DNA from: Marinobacter salarius
GTDB taxonomy: Bacteria; Pseudomonadota; Gammaproteobacteria; Pseudomonadales; Oleiphilaceae
Assembly (NCBI RefSeq): GCF_032922745.1
Contig: NZ_CP136693.1
Span: 2,604,001 to 2,668,000, forward strand
Direction of reading: 5' to 3'
DNA: 64,000 bases
Of the stretch, positions 41,461 to 50,613 are shown piece after piece. Every line of letters starts with the position of its first letter. Within the stretch, counting starts at the first letter, position 1. The notes under the pieces were generated by a model. The model was given only the letters and a program-made list of their open reading frames with translations. It was not told the DNA's origin and made no database searches. The position numbers and the translations under genes are program-made.

Positions 41461-42163
41461 TTCAGCAACCATGAACGACGACAGGTCATTGGTTATCAAC
41501 TGCGAGAAAGTGACCAGAACCTATAACGAAGGGCCTGGAAAGCTAACGATTTTCTCGGACATTTCGCTTCAGGTATCGGCCGGCGAATCGGTAGGCATTG
41601 TTGGCAGCAGTGGTGCTGGCAAAACCACGCTGCTAAACCTGCTCGGGGGGCTGGATAAACCTTCTTCGGGTCATATTGATATCTGCGGGCAGGATATCCA
41701 CCGGATGAGCGAATCCGGCCGGGCGCGTTTTCGCAACCGTCACCTGGGGTTTGTTTACCAGTTCCATCATCTGTTGCCGGAATTTTCTGCTCTGGAAAAC
41801 GTCATGATGCCGGGTGCGTTGGGTGGCCGTGGCGTTCGCCAGGCCTCGGAACAGGCAACCGCCATTCTCGAACGTGTCGGGTTAGGCGCGCGTCTGGGGC
41901 ATAAACCCGGAGAGCTGTCTGGTGGTGAGCGTCAGCGGGTGGCGATTGCTCGCGCCCTGGTGAACGAGCCCGAGTGCGTTTTGATGGATGAGCCCACCGG
42001 CAATCTGGATGAGCAGACCGGGGAAAGTGTTCGCGAGCTTATCGAGTCGCTCAGGGATCAGATTGGCATTGCGTTCGTGTTGGTCACCCACGACATGGCC
42101 ATGGCCAGGAGCCTGGGGCGGGTGCTTCGGCTGGAGCAGGGTGAACTATTTCAGGAGCTTTGA
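41453..42163 (+). CDS. lolD: Lipoprotein-releasing system ATP-binding protein LolD
   Basis: LolD is the ATPase of the lipoprotein release complex. The 236-residue protein has Walker A GSSGAGKTTLLN (about 52-63), signature LSGGERQRVAIARAL (about 157-171), Walker B VLMDEPTGNLD and an H-loop His in VLVTHDMAMA. The start ATG overlaps the end of lolC, so the two are coupled. The last 13 bases overlap the convergent DUF2062 gene. Confidence 0.97.
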   Translation: MSNSATMNDDRSLVINCEKVTRTYNEGPGKLTIFSDISLQVSAGESVGIVGSSGAGKTTLLNLLGGLDKPSSGHIDICGQDIHRMSESGRARFRNRHLGFVYQFHHLLPEFSALENVMMPGALGGRGVRQASEQATAILERVGLGARLGHKPGELSGGERQRVAIARALVNEPECVLMDEPTGNLDEQTGESVRELIESLRDQIGIAFVLVTHDMAMARSLGRVLRLEQGELFQEL

Positions 42164-42723
42164 TGGGCGTCGGTGCCCGGCTTGGACTCGCGGGCGGCCC
42201 GGCGGTGACGGATTCGAAGTAGCTGGCGTTCCCGCCAGTCGCTACGGACCTTGCGCCGCCACAGGAATTGAATGACCAGATAGGCAAGGCAGGCTGAACA
42301 GGTGGCTACCAGAAGCGATCCCAGGTAGAGGGGGATGCCGATATCCAGTAGCCGGCCGCTGAGCCACGACCAGGACAACTGGATCTCGAAGTTCAGTACC
42401 GGTCTGTCCAGTATCCAGGCTCCGATCTTGTAATTGAAGTAGAACATCGGTGGCATGGTCACCGGGTTGCTGATCCAGACCAGCACCACAGAAAGCGGCA
42501 GATTGGCGTTGAACCAGATGGCGAAGAAGGCAGCGGCAACCATCTGGAACGGCATCGGTATAAATGTCAGGAAAATGCCGACCAGGAATGCCCTGGCGAC
42601 GCTGTGCCGATTGATGTGCCACAAGTTGGGTTCATGAAGGATATCCCCGAGGAAGTGCAGCGACTCCATCGAGCGCACCCTTTCCGGCGTTGGTAGATAG
42701 CGTTTCATGAACTTCTTTGGCAT
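42151..42723 (-). CDS. DUF2062 membrane protein
   Basis: A 190-residue membrane protein of the DUF2062 family with no known role. Blocks such as FLVGIFLTFIPMPFQMVAA and SNPVTMPPMFYFNYKIG (about residues 45-105) are typical. Three hydrophobic segments are visible near 45-65, 70-90 and 125-155, and the C-terminus is basic. It is convergent with lolD and divergent from comEC. In Pseudomonas a DUF2062 gene sits at the same place, from memory. Confidence 0.88.
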   Translation of the reverse strand: MPKKFMKRYLPTPERVRSMESLHFLGDILHEPNLWHINRHSVARAFLVGIFLTFIPMPFQMVAAAFFAIWFNANLPLSVVLVWISNPVTMPPMFYFNYKIGAWILDRPVLNFEIQLSWSWLSGRLLDIGIPLYLGSLLVATCSACLAYLVIQFLWRRKVRSDWRERQLLRIRHRRAARESKPGTDAHQSS

Positions 42724-42803
42724 TGGGAAGTTCTGCCTGCTCGGGATAATGGTTCCGGGGTATGGCGGCTCCCGGAATTGACCAACTATCAGGAGGACAA
42801 GGA

Positions 42804-45200
42804 TTGTCCGGAAGTTTTATGGCCAGGGTTGGCCTCGTGGGCTTCGCCTGCGGCGTTATCTTACTGTATAGCTTGGCGGTCTTGCCACCTTTGCACTGGC
42901 TGATGTCCGCCACGCTCATCCTGTTTGTCGCGATACTTCTTGTCAGGCCCCCGCTGTTCAGGGCGGTCGCAGTCTTGCTTGCCGGTGGGATTGTTGGCCT
43001 GGCCTGGGCAACAATGCAAGCGGACGGTCGGCAGCAATCGGTGTTACCGCCTGCACTGGAAGGTCAGGAACTGGACGTATCAGGGTATCTTTGTGATGTC
43101 CCGTCCGGAGGCAGCTTCGGTAGCGTCCGTTTCGGCTTTTGCGTGACGCAATGGCATCTGCCCGAGGGCGGCAATACCTACCCCTCCGATGAATTGCCGG
43201 ATCAGCTTCGGCTTGCCTGGTACGGCGATGAGGTCACGAACACGCCCGGTCATCGCATGACGCTGACAGTTGTCCTCAAACGCCCCCATGGAGCCGTAAA
43301 CCCGAAGGGGTTTCGCTACGAATCCTGGCTGTATCGCAAGGGCTTCGGTGCCACCGGTACCGTTCGCGAGCTTTCCCGCGCAGACCATCTTGAATGCCCG
43401 CTTCGTTGTCGCTATCACCGCTGGCGGGGAGAGCTTGTCGACGCTGCCTCGGACAGATTGTCTGACGCTCGCCATTTCCCGTTAATAACCTCCCTGATGA
43501 TGGGCTACCGCGGGCATATGCAGCCCGAACACTGGGACGTTCTGAAGGCCACCGGAACCATTCACCTGGTCGCCATTTCAGGGCTACACCTGGGGTTGAT
43601 TGCCGCTGGGGCAGGCTTCCTATGCCGTCGCCTGCTGCTTTGTCTTCCAGAGCGGCAAGTATCGCCTGCGACATTAAGGGTGCTGGTCTTCCTTGTGGTC
43701 GCCAGTGCGAGCGTCGGGTATGCGCTTGTGGCCGGGTTTTCCGTGCCAACCAGGCGGGCACTGATTATGGTCATCATCGCCGGGTGGGTTCTCGTTGGCG
43801 CCCGGCAAACCGGAGTTTTTACGGGGCTGCTGGCCGCGTTGGTTCTGGTGTTGTTAAGTGATTCGTTTTCGCCCCTGGACCAGGGATTCTGGCTGTCTTT
43901 TGGCGCTGTGACGGTCCTGGTAATGCTGTTTGCCCTCCGTGTTGGAAGGGCCGGTTGGCTTGCGGGTCTATGTCTGGCCCAGATGGCCGTGTTTGCCGGG
44001 CTCTGGCCGATATTATCCAGCCTGGGGCAGCCTCAGCCGGTGATCGGTCTGGTTGCCAATCTGTTTGCCATTCCCTGGGTATCGCTGGTGGTCATGCCGT
44101 TATTGGCCCTTGGAGCTTTTACGCTGGTTTTCCTTCCCGCTGGGGATGCACTGGTGATCGGCGTGTTGGATGGTGTCTTCGGGGTGCTGTGGCAGGGGCT
44201 TTCCTGGCTTGCAAGCGTTGATGCTGTGCTGACGGCGCCTGGCCCATTTCAGATTGTGGGGGTTTCTCTGGTGGTGCTGATGGCCTTATTGGTGCCGTTC
44301 GGCGGGTTTCGGAAGGCGAGTACCTGTGTTGTGTCGTTGTGGATTGCCATGGTCGTGTTTCGGGGCAACGAGATGGGACAACCGAACGAGACGGTGACCC
44401 ACCCTGAAATCTGGGTATGGGATGTCGGCCAGGGGCTATCCGTCATGCTTCGTGAACAGGATCAGGTGCTGGTCTACGACACCGGCCCGGCACTGGAAGG
44501 TGTTTACTCGTCGGTGGAGTCAGTGCTGATTCCCAATCTGACTGCTCTGGGCGTCCGCCGTATTGATACCCTGGTGATCAGCCACGGTGATGGTGACCAC
44601 GCCGGGGGGCTGCCGTTGCTGTTCGATCGATTCGAGGTTGGGCGGGTTATTACCGGCGAAACCGGGAGAGTTGCCGACAAGTTGCCGGAGGGTGTAAATG
44701 TCAGGCCTTGTTCTGGCCAGGTGGATGTCCGGATGGGCGAATTAGAACTGGCATTCTGGCGGAACCCAGGCAGGATTGAGGGCAATGACGCGTCCTGTGT
44801 GCTGACGGTATCGTCGACTGTCCCGTCCGTTGAGGTGGTGTTGCCTGGCGACATAACCCGCCGGGTGGAAGAGGCGTTTATGGCTCGGACCGACAATCTG
44901 GGGAATGACGCCGACCACTATCGGGTTGTGCTGGCACCCCACCACGGCAGCAAAACGTCCTCATCGAAATCTTGGGTCGCCCGGATGGTTCCGGATCTTG
45001 CCCTGTTCAGCGCCGGCTACCGGCATCGTTTCGGTCATCCCCATGCCGATGTGGTTGAACGTTATCGCTCCGTTGGCAGCGACATTGCCAATACCGCTAC
45101 CTCCGGCGCAATCAGGCTGGTTCTGGAGCCGGGCGGAGTGTTGACGACAGAGGCCAGGGCAGGGGCCCCCTTCTGGATTCGCAAACCCGAAACTCCCTGA
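42804..45200 (+). CDS. comEC: DNA internalization competence protein ComEC/Rec2
   Basis: ComEC forms the inner-membrane channel for single-stranded DNA uptake in natural transformation. The 798-residue protein has an N-terminal hydrophobic and OB-like part (1-200), the competence channel domain with HLVAISGLHLGLIAAG (about 265) and about eight further membrane segments, and a C-terminal metallo-beta-lactamase-like domain with ISHGDGDHAGGLP and LAPHHGSKTSS. The start is a TTG at 42804 with AGGAGG (42791-42796) seven bases before it; ATG codons at 42762 and 42819 are in frame alternatives. It precedes exbB after 92 bases. Confidence 0.93.
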   Translation: MSGSFMARVGLVGFACGVILLYSLAVLPPLHWLMSATLILFVAILLVRPPLFRAVAVLLAGGIVGLAWATMQADGRQQSVLPPALEGQELDVSGYLCDVPSGGSFGSVRFGFCVTQWHLPEGGNTYPSDELPDQLRLAWYGDEVTNTPGHRMTLTVVLKRPHGAVNPKGFRYESWLYRKGFGATGTVRELSRADHLECPLRCRYHRWRGELVDAASDRLSDARHFPLITSLMMGYRGHMQPEHWDVLKATGTIHLVAISGLHLGLIAAGAGFLCRRLLLCLPERQVSPATLRVLVFLVVASASVGYALVAGFSVPTRRALIMVIIAGWVLVGARQTGVFTGLLAALVLVLLSDSFSPLDQGFWLSFGAVTVLVMLFALRVGRAGWLAGLCLAQMAVFAGLWPILSSLGQPQPVIGLVANLFAIPWVSLVVMPLLALGAFTLVFLPAGDALVIGVLDGVFGVLWQGLSWLASVDAVLTAPGPFQIVGVSLVVLMALLVPFGGFRKASTCVVSLWIAMVVFRGNEMGQPNETVTHPEIWVWDVGQGLSVMLREQDQVLVYDTGPALEGVYSSVESVLIPNLTALGVRRIDTLVISHGDGDHAGGLPLLFDRFEVGRVITGETGRVADKLPEGVNVRPCSGQVDVRMGELELAFWRNPGRIEGNDASCVLTVSSTVPSVEVVLPGDITRRVEEAFMARTDNLGNDADHYRVVLAPHHGSKTSSSKSWVARMVPDLALFSAGYRHRFGHPHADVVERYRSVGSDIANTATSGAIRLVLEPGGVLTTEARAGAPFWIRKPETP

Positions 45201-45292
45201 GCGGAGTGTAAAAACCGTGACATTCCGGGTGTGGCCTACACCGGCAGCTATGCTAAAGTAGCGCGGCTTGTAAACAATCAGGGAGACCAAGC

Positions 45293-45919
45293 GTGTTCGA
45301 GCTTTTGAAAGCCGGTGGCATCCTCATGGTGCCGATTCTTGCCTGTTCCATTCTTGCCCTTGCCATCATCCTCGAGCGCTTCTGGACGCTCAGGCCATCC
45401 AGGGTAACGCCCCAGCACACCATCAACGAACTGTGGCGGTGGATCAAGAAAAAGGAGCTTAACGGGCGCAAGCTCAAGGCACTGCAGGGGTCGTCTCCCC
45501 TGGGTCGGATCCTGGCCGGCGGGCTGATGAATGCCAAACATGGTCGCGAGATCATGAAGGAAAGCATTGAGCACGAGGCGAGTCAGGTCATCCATGAACT
45601 GGAACGTTTCCTGAACCCCCTCGGGACTGTTGCGACCATTACGCCTCTTCTGGGTCTGCTCGGGACCGTAATCGGCATGATCAAGGTGTTTGCAGAGATC
45701 CAGCTCGCCGGTGTAGGCGATGCCGGTAATCTGGCCGGGGGTATTTCGGAAGCACTGATTACGACGGCTTCCGGCCTGAGCGTGGCGATACCGGCACTGA
45801 TCTGCCATCGGTACTTTATTCGACGTGTCGATGAGCTGGTTGTCGGTATGGAGCAGGAAGCCATCAAGCTCGTCGAAGTGGTGCATGGCGACCGCGAAAT
45901 TGACGTGGAAGGAGCCTGA
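45293..45919 (+). CDS. exbB: ExbB/TolQ-type proton channel subunit
   Basis: A 208-residue inner-membrane protein of the MotA/TolQ/ExbB family, which with ExbD converts the proton gradient into mechanical work on an outer-membrane partner. Membrane segments lie at about 8-30, 110-132 and 150-178; the family block TITPLLGLLGTVIGMIKVF (about 114-132) and GISEALITTASGLSVAIPAL are clear. It is followed six bases later by exbD. No tonB gene is near, so the partner cannot be named. Confidence 0.92.
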   Translation: MFELLKAGGILMVPILACSILALAIILERFWTLRPSRVTPQHTINELWRWIKKKELNGRKLKALQGSSPLGRILAGGLMNAKHGREIMKESIEHEASQVIHELERFLNPLGTVATITPLLGLLGTVIGMIKVFAEIQLAGVGDAGNLAGGISEALITTASGLSVAIPALICHRYFIRRVDELVVGMEQEAIKLVEVVHGDREIDVEGA

Positions 45920-45924
45920 ACACT

Positions 45925-46350
45925 GTGAAGTTCAAGCGTCAGAGAAGTCAGGAAGTCGGGGTAGACCTGACGCCACTGATCGATGTGGTTTTCCTGCTGC
46001 TGATATTCTTTATGGTGTCCACCACGTTCACCCGTGAGAGCCACCTCAATATTGAATTGCCGGAAGCCAACGGTGAGCGGTCGGAGTCCGAGGCAGAGTT
46101 GATTGATGTGGTCATCAACGCCGAGGGCCAATACATCCTCAACGATCGAACCCTGGTGAATAATCGTCGGGAAACCCTGGAAAGGGCGGTTCGTGAACTG
46201 GCACAGGACAACACGTCGCTGCCGTTCATCATCACTGCGGATGCCCGTACCCCTCACGAGTTCGTCGTGCGTGCCATGGATGTGGCGGGTCGTCTTGGTT
46301 TTGCCAAACTCAGCATCACCACCGAACGAGAGGCGGAAGGCAGTGAGTGA
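45925..46350 (+). CDS. exbD: ExbD/TolR-type proton channel subunit
   Basis: A 141-residue protein with one N-terminal membrane segment (about 18-36) and a periplasmic domain. The proton-carrying Asp is in VDLTPLIDVVFLLLIFFMV, as in ExbD and TolR. The start is GTG, with GGAGCC at a workable distance. Its end overlaps the msbA start by eight bases, so exbB-exbD and msbA are linked in translation. Confidence 0.92.
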   Translation: MKFKRQRSQEVGVDLTPLIDVVFLLLIFFMVSTTFTRESHLNIELPEANGERSESEAELIDVVINAEGQYILNDRTLVNNRRETLERAVRELAQDNTSLPFIITADARTPHEFVVRAMDVAGRLGFAKLSITTEREAEGSE

Positions 46351-48118
46351 CGCCACTTCGACAGCCGAAGAGTCCCACCAGCCGGCAACCAACTGGGGAA
46401 CCTACAAACGCCTGTTGGCTTACGTAAAGCCTTTCTGGCTGGCGTTCTCGCTGGCCGTGGTTGGCAACGTCATCTACGCAGCGGCCTCCACCGGCATGGC
46501 GGCGGCGATGGAATACGTCATCACCGCGCTGGAAAACCCCACCGACAAGAACCGGATTCTGCTGACGTTGCTGATCGTCGGTGTGTTCGCCTTTCGCGGT
46601 GTCGGTACCTTCATGAGCCAGTATTTCATCAGTTACGTCGGGCGCCAGGTTATTAACGCCCTGCGCAAGCAGGTCTTCGACCGTTTGCTGAGCCTGCCGT
46701 CCCGCTATTTCGATGAGAATGCTTCCGGTCGGCTGGTTTCGAAGATCACGTACAATGTTGAGCAGGTGGCGGATGCCACCACCAACGCCGTGACCATCAC
46801 CCTCAGGGAAGGACTTACCATCCTGGGCCTGCTGGGCTTTATGATCTACACAAACTGGAAGTTGACCCTCGTGTTCCTGGCCGTAGGGCCGTTGATTGCC
46901 CTGGTGGTCAGTTATGCGAGCAAACGCTTCCGCAAGATCAGCAAACGTATCCAGGGGTCGATGGGTGACATCACCCACGTGGCCTCCGAATCCATCAGTG
47001 GTTACCGGGTGGTTCGCACCTTTGGCGGCGAGCACTATGAGCGTGATCGCTTCCGCAAGGTCAGTGAGAAAAACCTGGAGCAGAGCCTGAAGATGGCCTC
47101 CACTCAGGCCATCAGCATTCCGATTATCCAGGTGCTGGTGGCGATTGCCATCGCAGCACTGGTGTGGACCATGCTGGCGCCGGAGATCCGTGGAGAAATG
47201 AGTACCGGCCAGCTTGTGGCTTTCATTACTGCCGCAACAACCATGGCCAAGCCCATTCGCCAGGTAACCTCCGTCCATGCCAAGATCCAACGTGGCGTTG
47301 CCGCTGCCCACGACGTCTTTGGCACCATGGACGAGGAACCGGAACACGATCCGGGTACCTACGCGCCGGAGCGGGTCAACGGCAACATTGAATTTGAGAA
47401 CGTGTCCTTCCGCTACCGTGACCAGTTGGACGACGTGCTCAAGGACATTTCCCTGAACATACCGGCTGGTCAGAGTGTTGCCCTGGTCGGGCGTTCGGGC
47501 AGTGGCAAGTCGACAATGGTCAGTCTTTTGCCGCGTTTCTACGAGTACACCGGTGGAGATATCCGCCTGGACGGCCACTCCCTGAAGGAATTCAGCCTGG
47601 AAGCCCTGCGATCACAGATTGCGCTGGTGACCCAGAATGTGGTTCTTTTCAACGATACCATTGCCGCCAACATCGCCTATGGCGACCTCCGCCACTGCAG
47701 TCGCGAGCAGATCACTGATGCGGCGGCCAAGGCCCATGCGCTGGAGTTCATCGAGCGTATGCCGGAAGGTCTGGATACCATGATTGGTGACAACGGCGTG
47801 ATGCTTTCCGGTGGCCAGCGCCAGCGACTGGCCATTGCAAGGGCGCTGCTGAAAAACGCACCGGTGCTGATCCTGGACGAAGCAACATCGGCCCTCGATA
47901 CGGAATCGGAACGGCACATACAGGAAGCCCTGGAAACCGTCATGCAGGGCCGTACAACGTTGGTCATTGCTCACCGGCTGTCGACGATTGAAAAGGCGGA
48001 TCGCATCCTGGTGATGGATGGCGGCAGAATTGTCGAGTCCGGTCGCCATGACGAATTACTGGCCCAGGGCGGGGCCTATGCCCAGCTCCACCAGATGCAG
48101 TTCAGCGAGCAGGTATGA
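46343..48118 (+). CDS. msbA: Lipid A export ABC transporter MsbA
   Basis: MsbA flips lipid A-core across the inner membrane. The 591-residue half transporter has six membrane segments (about 30-320), Walker A GRSGSGKSTMVSL (near 382), Q-loop TQNVVLF, signature LSGGQRQRLAIARALL and Walker B VLILDEATSALD with His in VIAHRLSTI. The start GTG at 46343 overlaps the exbD stop and matches the usual short N-terminus; the frame continues upstream inside exbD without family similarity. It is followed by lpxK with a four-base overlap, a classic pair. Confidence 0.97.
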   Translation: MSDATSTAEESHQPATNWGTYKRLLAYVKPFWLAFSLAVVGNVIYAAASTGMAAAMEYVITALENPTDKNRILLTLLIVGVFAFRGVGTFMSQYFISYVGRQVINALRKQVFDRLLSLPSRYFDENASGRLVSKITYNVEQVADATTNAVTITLREGLTILGLLGFMIYTNWKLTLVFLAVGPLIALVVSYASKRFRKISKRIQGSMGDITHVASESISGYRVVRTFGGEHYERDRFRKVSEKNLEQSLKMASTQAISIPIIQVLVAIAIAALVWTMLAPEIRGEMSTGQLVAFITAATTMAKPIRQVTSVHAKIQRGVAAAHDVFGTMDEEPEHDPGTYAPERVNGNIEFENVSFRYRDQLDDVLKDISLNIPAGQSVALVGRSGSGKSTMVSLLPRFYEYTGGDIRLDGHSLKEFSLEALRSQIALVTQNVVLFNDTIAANIAYGDLRHCSREQITDAAAKAHALEFIERMPEGLDTMIGDNGVMLSGGQRQRLAIARALLKNAPVLILDEATSALDTESERHIQEALETVMQGRTTLVIAHRLSTIEKADRILVMDGGRIVESGRHDELLAQGGAYAQLHQMQFSEQV

Positions 48119-49125
48119 CCACGCTGGTGGAGCGGGTATGGTACAGCGGTAGGCGCCCCCTGTGGCCGTTGTATCCGCTGGTCTGGCTCTACCGCACCAT
48201 TTCTGAAAGCCGTCGCCGCCGGGCCTGGCAGGCTAGGAACGAACGCATTCCGGTTCCCGTGGTGGTGGTGGGCAATATCACCGCCGGGGGCACAGGAAAA
48301 TCCCCGTTGACCGCCGCCCTGACCAGTCTGCTAAAGGACCAAGGTTGGCAACCAGTGATCCTGAGCCGTGGCTACGGCGGTAAGTCTGATCACTACCCAC
48401 TGTTGGTGAACGCTGACACTAACGCCAGGATCGCCGGTGACGAGCCGGTGATGCTGGCCGCGCAATCGGGCTGCCCGGTTGTGGTAGACCCGGACCGCAG
48501 GCGGGGTGCCCTATGGGCACTGGAGAAGTCCCTGGGTACCATCATCGTATGTGACGATGGGCTTCAGCACTATCCGCTTCCCCGGGATATCGAACTCGCG
48601 GTCTTCGACGCGGCCCGCGGCGTTGGCAACGGCGCCCTGATCCCTGTTGGCCCCTTGCGTGAACCTCTGACGCGGCTGGAATCCGTCGATTTCGTGATCA
48701 CCAATGGTGGCCTTCTCGACGAGCTCGAGCATGAGCACCAGTTCAACATGACGCTGGCGCCGACTGAGCTGCGAAACCTTGTGACCGGGGAAGTGCTGTC
48801 TCCGGAGTGCCTTGAGGGCCGGCGCGTGAGGGCTGTGGCGGGAATCGGTAATCCCGGCCGGTTTTTCGATACACTGATGGCGTTGGGGGCTCAGGTCAGG
48901 CCTCTTGCGTTGCCGGACCATCATCGTTTTACGACCGCCGACCTGCACTCCGAAGACGGCGAATGGCTGGTGATGACCGCCAAGGATGCGGTCAAGTGTC
49001 GTGGGATTGCCCCGGACAACACCTGGGCCCTGGCTGTCACGGCGAGCCTCCCCGAAGCGTTTGCCGAGGCGTTCGTGGCCCGCGTCAATGACTGCAACCA
49101 ATCGCTGGATACAATGACATTGTGA
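48115..49125 (+). CDS. lpxK: Tetraacyldisaccharide 4'-kinase LpxK
   Basis: LpxK phosphorylates the 4' position of the lipid A disaccharide at the inner membrane. The 336-residue protein has an N-terminal amphipathic membrane-binding helix (about 20-35), the P-loop GNITAGGTGKSPLT (about 56-69), CDDGLQHY with a catalytic Asp near 145, and the VGPLREPLTRL block. Its ATG overlaps the msbA stop. It is followed by a Trm112-like gene and kdsB, all for the LPS core and lipid A. Confidence 0.96.
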   Translation: MTTLVERVWYSGRRPLWPLYPLVWLYRTISESRRRRAWQARNERIPVPVVVVGNITAGGTGKSPLTAALTSLLKDQGWQPVILSRGYGGKSDHYPLLVNADTNARIAGDEPVMLAAQSGCPVVVDPDRRRGALWALEKSLGTIIVCDDGLQHYPLPRDIELAVFDAARGVGNGALIPVGPLREPLTRLESVDFVITNGGLLDELEHEHQFNMTLAPTELRNLVTGEVLSPECLEGRRVRAVAGIGNPGRFFDTLMALGAQVRPLALPDHHRFTTADLHSEDGEWLVMTAKDAVKCRGIAPDNTWALAVTASLPEAFAEAFVARVNDCNQSLDTMTL

Positions 49126-49135
49126 GAACCGCACC

Positions 49136-49324
49136 ATGGATAAAAAACTGATGGCCCTGCTGGCCTGCCCGGTATGCAAAGGTGACCTGAAGCTGAACGA
49201 TGCCAAAACCGAACTTGTCTGCTATCAGGATGCGATGGCCTTTCCGATTCGCGAGGGGATACCGGTGATGCTCGCCGCCGAAGCCCGGACGCTGACGACC
49301 GACGAGCGACTCCACAAACGCTGA
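49136..49324 (+). CDS. Trm112-family small zinc-ribbon-like protein (YcaR type)
   Basis: A 62-residue protein of the Trm112/YcaR family, always found between lpxK and kdsB in gammaproteobacteria. The N-terminal CPVCKGDLKL motif shows two cysteines, and the family's FPIREGIPVML ending is present; a third Cys is in LVCYQD. Trm112 proteins activate methyltransferases in eukaryotes and archaea, but the bacterial role is not settled. It lies 10 bases after lpxK and 12 before kdsB. Confidence 0.94.
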   Translation: MDKKLMALLACPVCKGDLKLNDAKTELVCYQDAMAFPIREGIPVMLAAEARTLTTDERLHKR

Positions 49325-49336
49325 CAGGAAGCCTGT

Positions 49337-50137
49337 ATGTCCTACACCGTCGTTATCCCGGCACGTTATGCCTCCACTCGGTTGCCTGGCAAGCCCTTGG
49401 CAGACATTGCCGGCAAGCCGATGATTGAGCATGTCTATGAGCGGGCGTGTGAAAGTCAGGCTGGTCGTGTGGTGATCGCCACCGATGACGAACGCATCGA
49501 GGCCGCCTGTGCCGACTTCGGTGCAGAAGTGGTGATGACCTCCGCCAACCATGCCAGCGGTACGGACCGTCTGGAAGAGGTGGCCCGAAAGCTGGGGTTT
49601 GGCCCGGACAACCGGGTTGTCAATGTTCAGGGGGATGAGCCCTTGATCCCACCGGAACTGATCGACCAGGTGGCGGAAAACCTCGAAGCCCATCCCGATG
49701 CAGCCATCGCCACCCTCTGCGAGCGGATTCCGGACGCAACCAGTGTGTTCAACCCCAATGTTGTGAAAGTGGTGTTCGATAACCGGGGCATGGCCCACTA
49801 TTTCAGCCGGGCGCCGATTCCCTGGGCCCGGGATGCGTGGCAGGGCAATGGCGACACCACCAGCGCCGCGCGGTCGCTACCGGAAGACAGCAATTACTAT
49901 CGTCACATTGGTATCTACGGCTACCGCGTCAGCCTCCTGCGGAATTTCGTGACCTGGGCGCCAGCCCCAACCGAAGTCACTGAATCCCTGGAACAGTTGC
50001 GGGCACTCTACAATGGCGCCCGCATTCACGTCGAAGAAGCGTGCCGGATGCCACCTGCGGGCGTGGATACTGTCGAGGATCTCGAGCGTCTGCGGCAAAT
50101 CATGATTACCAGACAAAAGGGGGCAGGACACCCATGA
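49337..50137 (+). CDS. kdsB: 3-deoxy-manno-octulosonate cytidylyltransferase KdsB
   Basis: KdsB joins CTP and Kdo to make CMP-Kdo for the LPS inner core. The 266-residue protein has the nucleotidyltransferase start VVIPARYASTRLPGKPLADI (residues 4-23), VVIATDDERI, the GDEPLIPPELI metal block and FSRAPIPWARD. The end overlaps the phosphatase gene as ATGA. It follows the Trm112-like gene in the usual order. Confidence 0.97.
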   Translation: MSYTVVIPARYASTRLPGKPLADIAGKPMIEHVYERACESQAGRVVIATDDERIEAACADFGAEVVMTSANHASGTDRLEEVARKLGFGPDNRVVNVQGDEPLIPPELIDQVAENLEAHPDAAIATLCERIPDATSVFNPNVVKVVFDNRGMAHYFSRAPIPWARDAWQGNGDTTSAARSLPEDSNYYRHIGIYGYRVSLLRNFVTWAPAPTEVTESLEQLRALYNGARIHVEEACRMPPAGVDTVEDLERLRQIMITRQKGAGHP

Positions 50138-50613
50138 AGCCGGAAGTAAGCGTATTGTTTGTCTGTCTTGGCAACATTTGCCGTTCGCCCAGTGCTGAAG
50201 GTGTCTTTCGCCAGGTGGTTCGGCAGTCCGGGTTCGAAGGCCGGATTGCCATCGATTCCTGCGGTACCGGTGACTGGCATGTGGGCAAGGCCCCGGACGG
50301 ACGCGCCATGGCCGCCGCGGGCAAGCGCGGAATCGATATCAGCGATCTCCGGGCCCGCCAGTTCCAGGCGCCGGATCTGGGCCGGTTCGATTACGTGCTG
50401 GTGATGGACCGTCAGAATCTCGCGGATGTCAGGGATATCTGGCAGCGACATGGCGGGACCGAGCCGGCATTGTTTTTGAGATTTGGTCGGTCTGGTGAAG
50501 AGGAAGTGCCGGACCCATACTACGGTGGCGATCAGGGTTTCGAACACGTACTTGACCTGATCACCGAGGCTAGTGAAGGCCTTCTTGATCATATCCGGGA
50601 GCGGTTGGTGTGA
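50134..50613 (+). CDS. Low-molecular-weight protein tyrosine phosphatase
   Basis: A 159-residue LMW phosphatase with the CX5R site CLGNICR (Cys11 to Arg17) and the general acid Asp in VPDPYYGGD (near 128). Such enzymes remove phosphate from protein tyrosines and often act on capsule or exopolysaccharide kinases. The ATG at 50134 overlaps the kdsB stop; the upstream in-frame extension is not used. Position between kdsB and murB is as I recall for Pseudomonas ptpA. No tyrosine kinase gene is nearby. Confidence 0.93.
   Translation: MKPEVSVLFVCLGNICRSPSAEGVFRQVVRQSGFEGRIAIDSCGTGDWHVGKAPDGRAMAAAGKRGIDISDLRARQFQAPDLGRFDYVLVMDRQNLADVRDIWQRHGGTEPALFLRFGRSGEEEVPDPYYGGDQGFEHVLDLITEASEGLLDHIRERLV

Noticed and set aside
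46316..47578. Open frame of 420 codons opposite msbA
   Set aside because: It lies wholly antisense to a well-supported gene, has no family likeness and an unlikely His/Gln/Gly-rich composition, as expected from the codon bias of the real gene.
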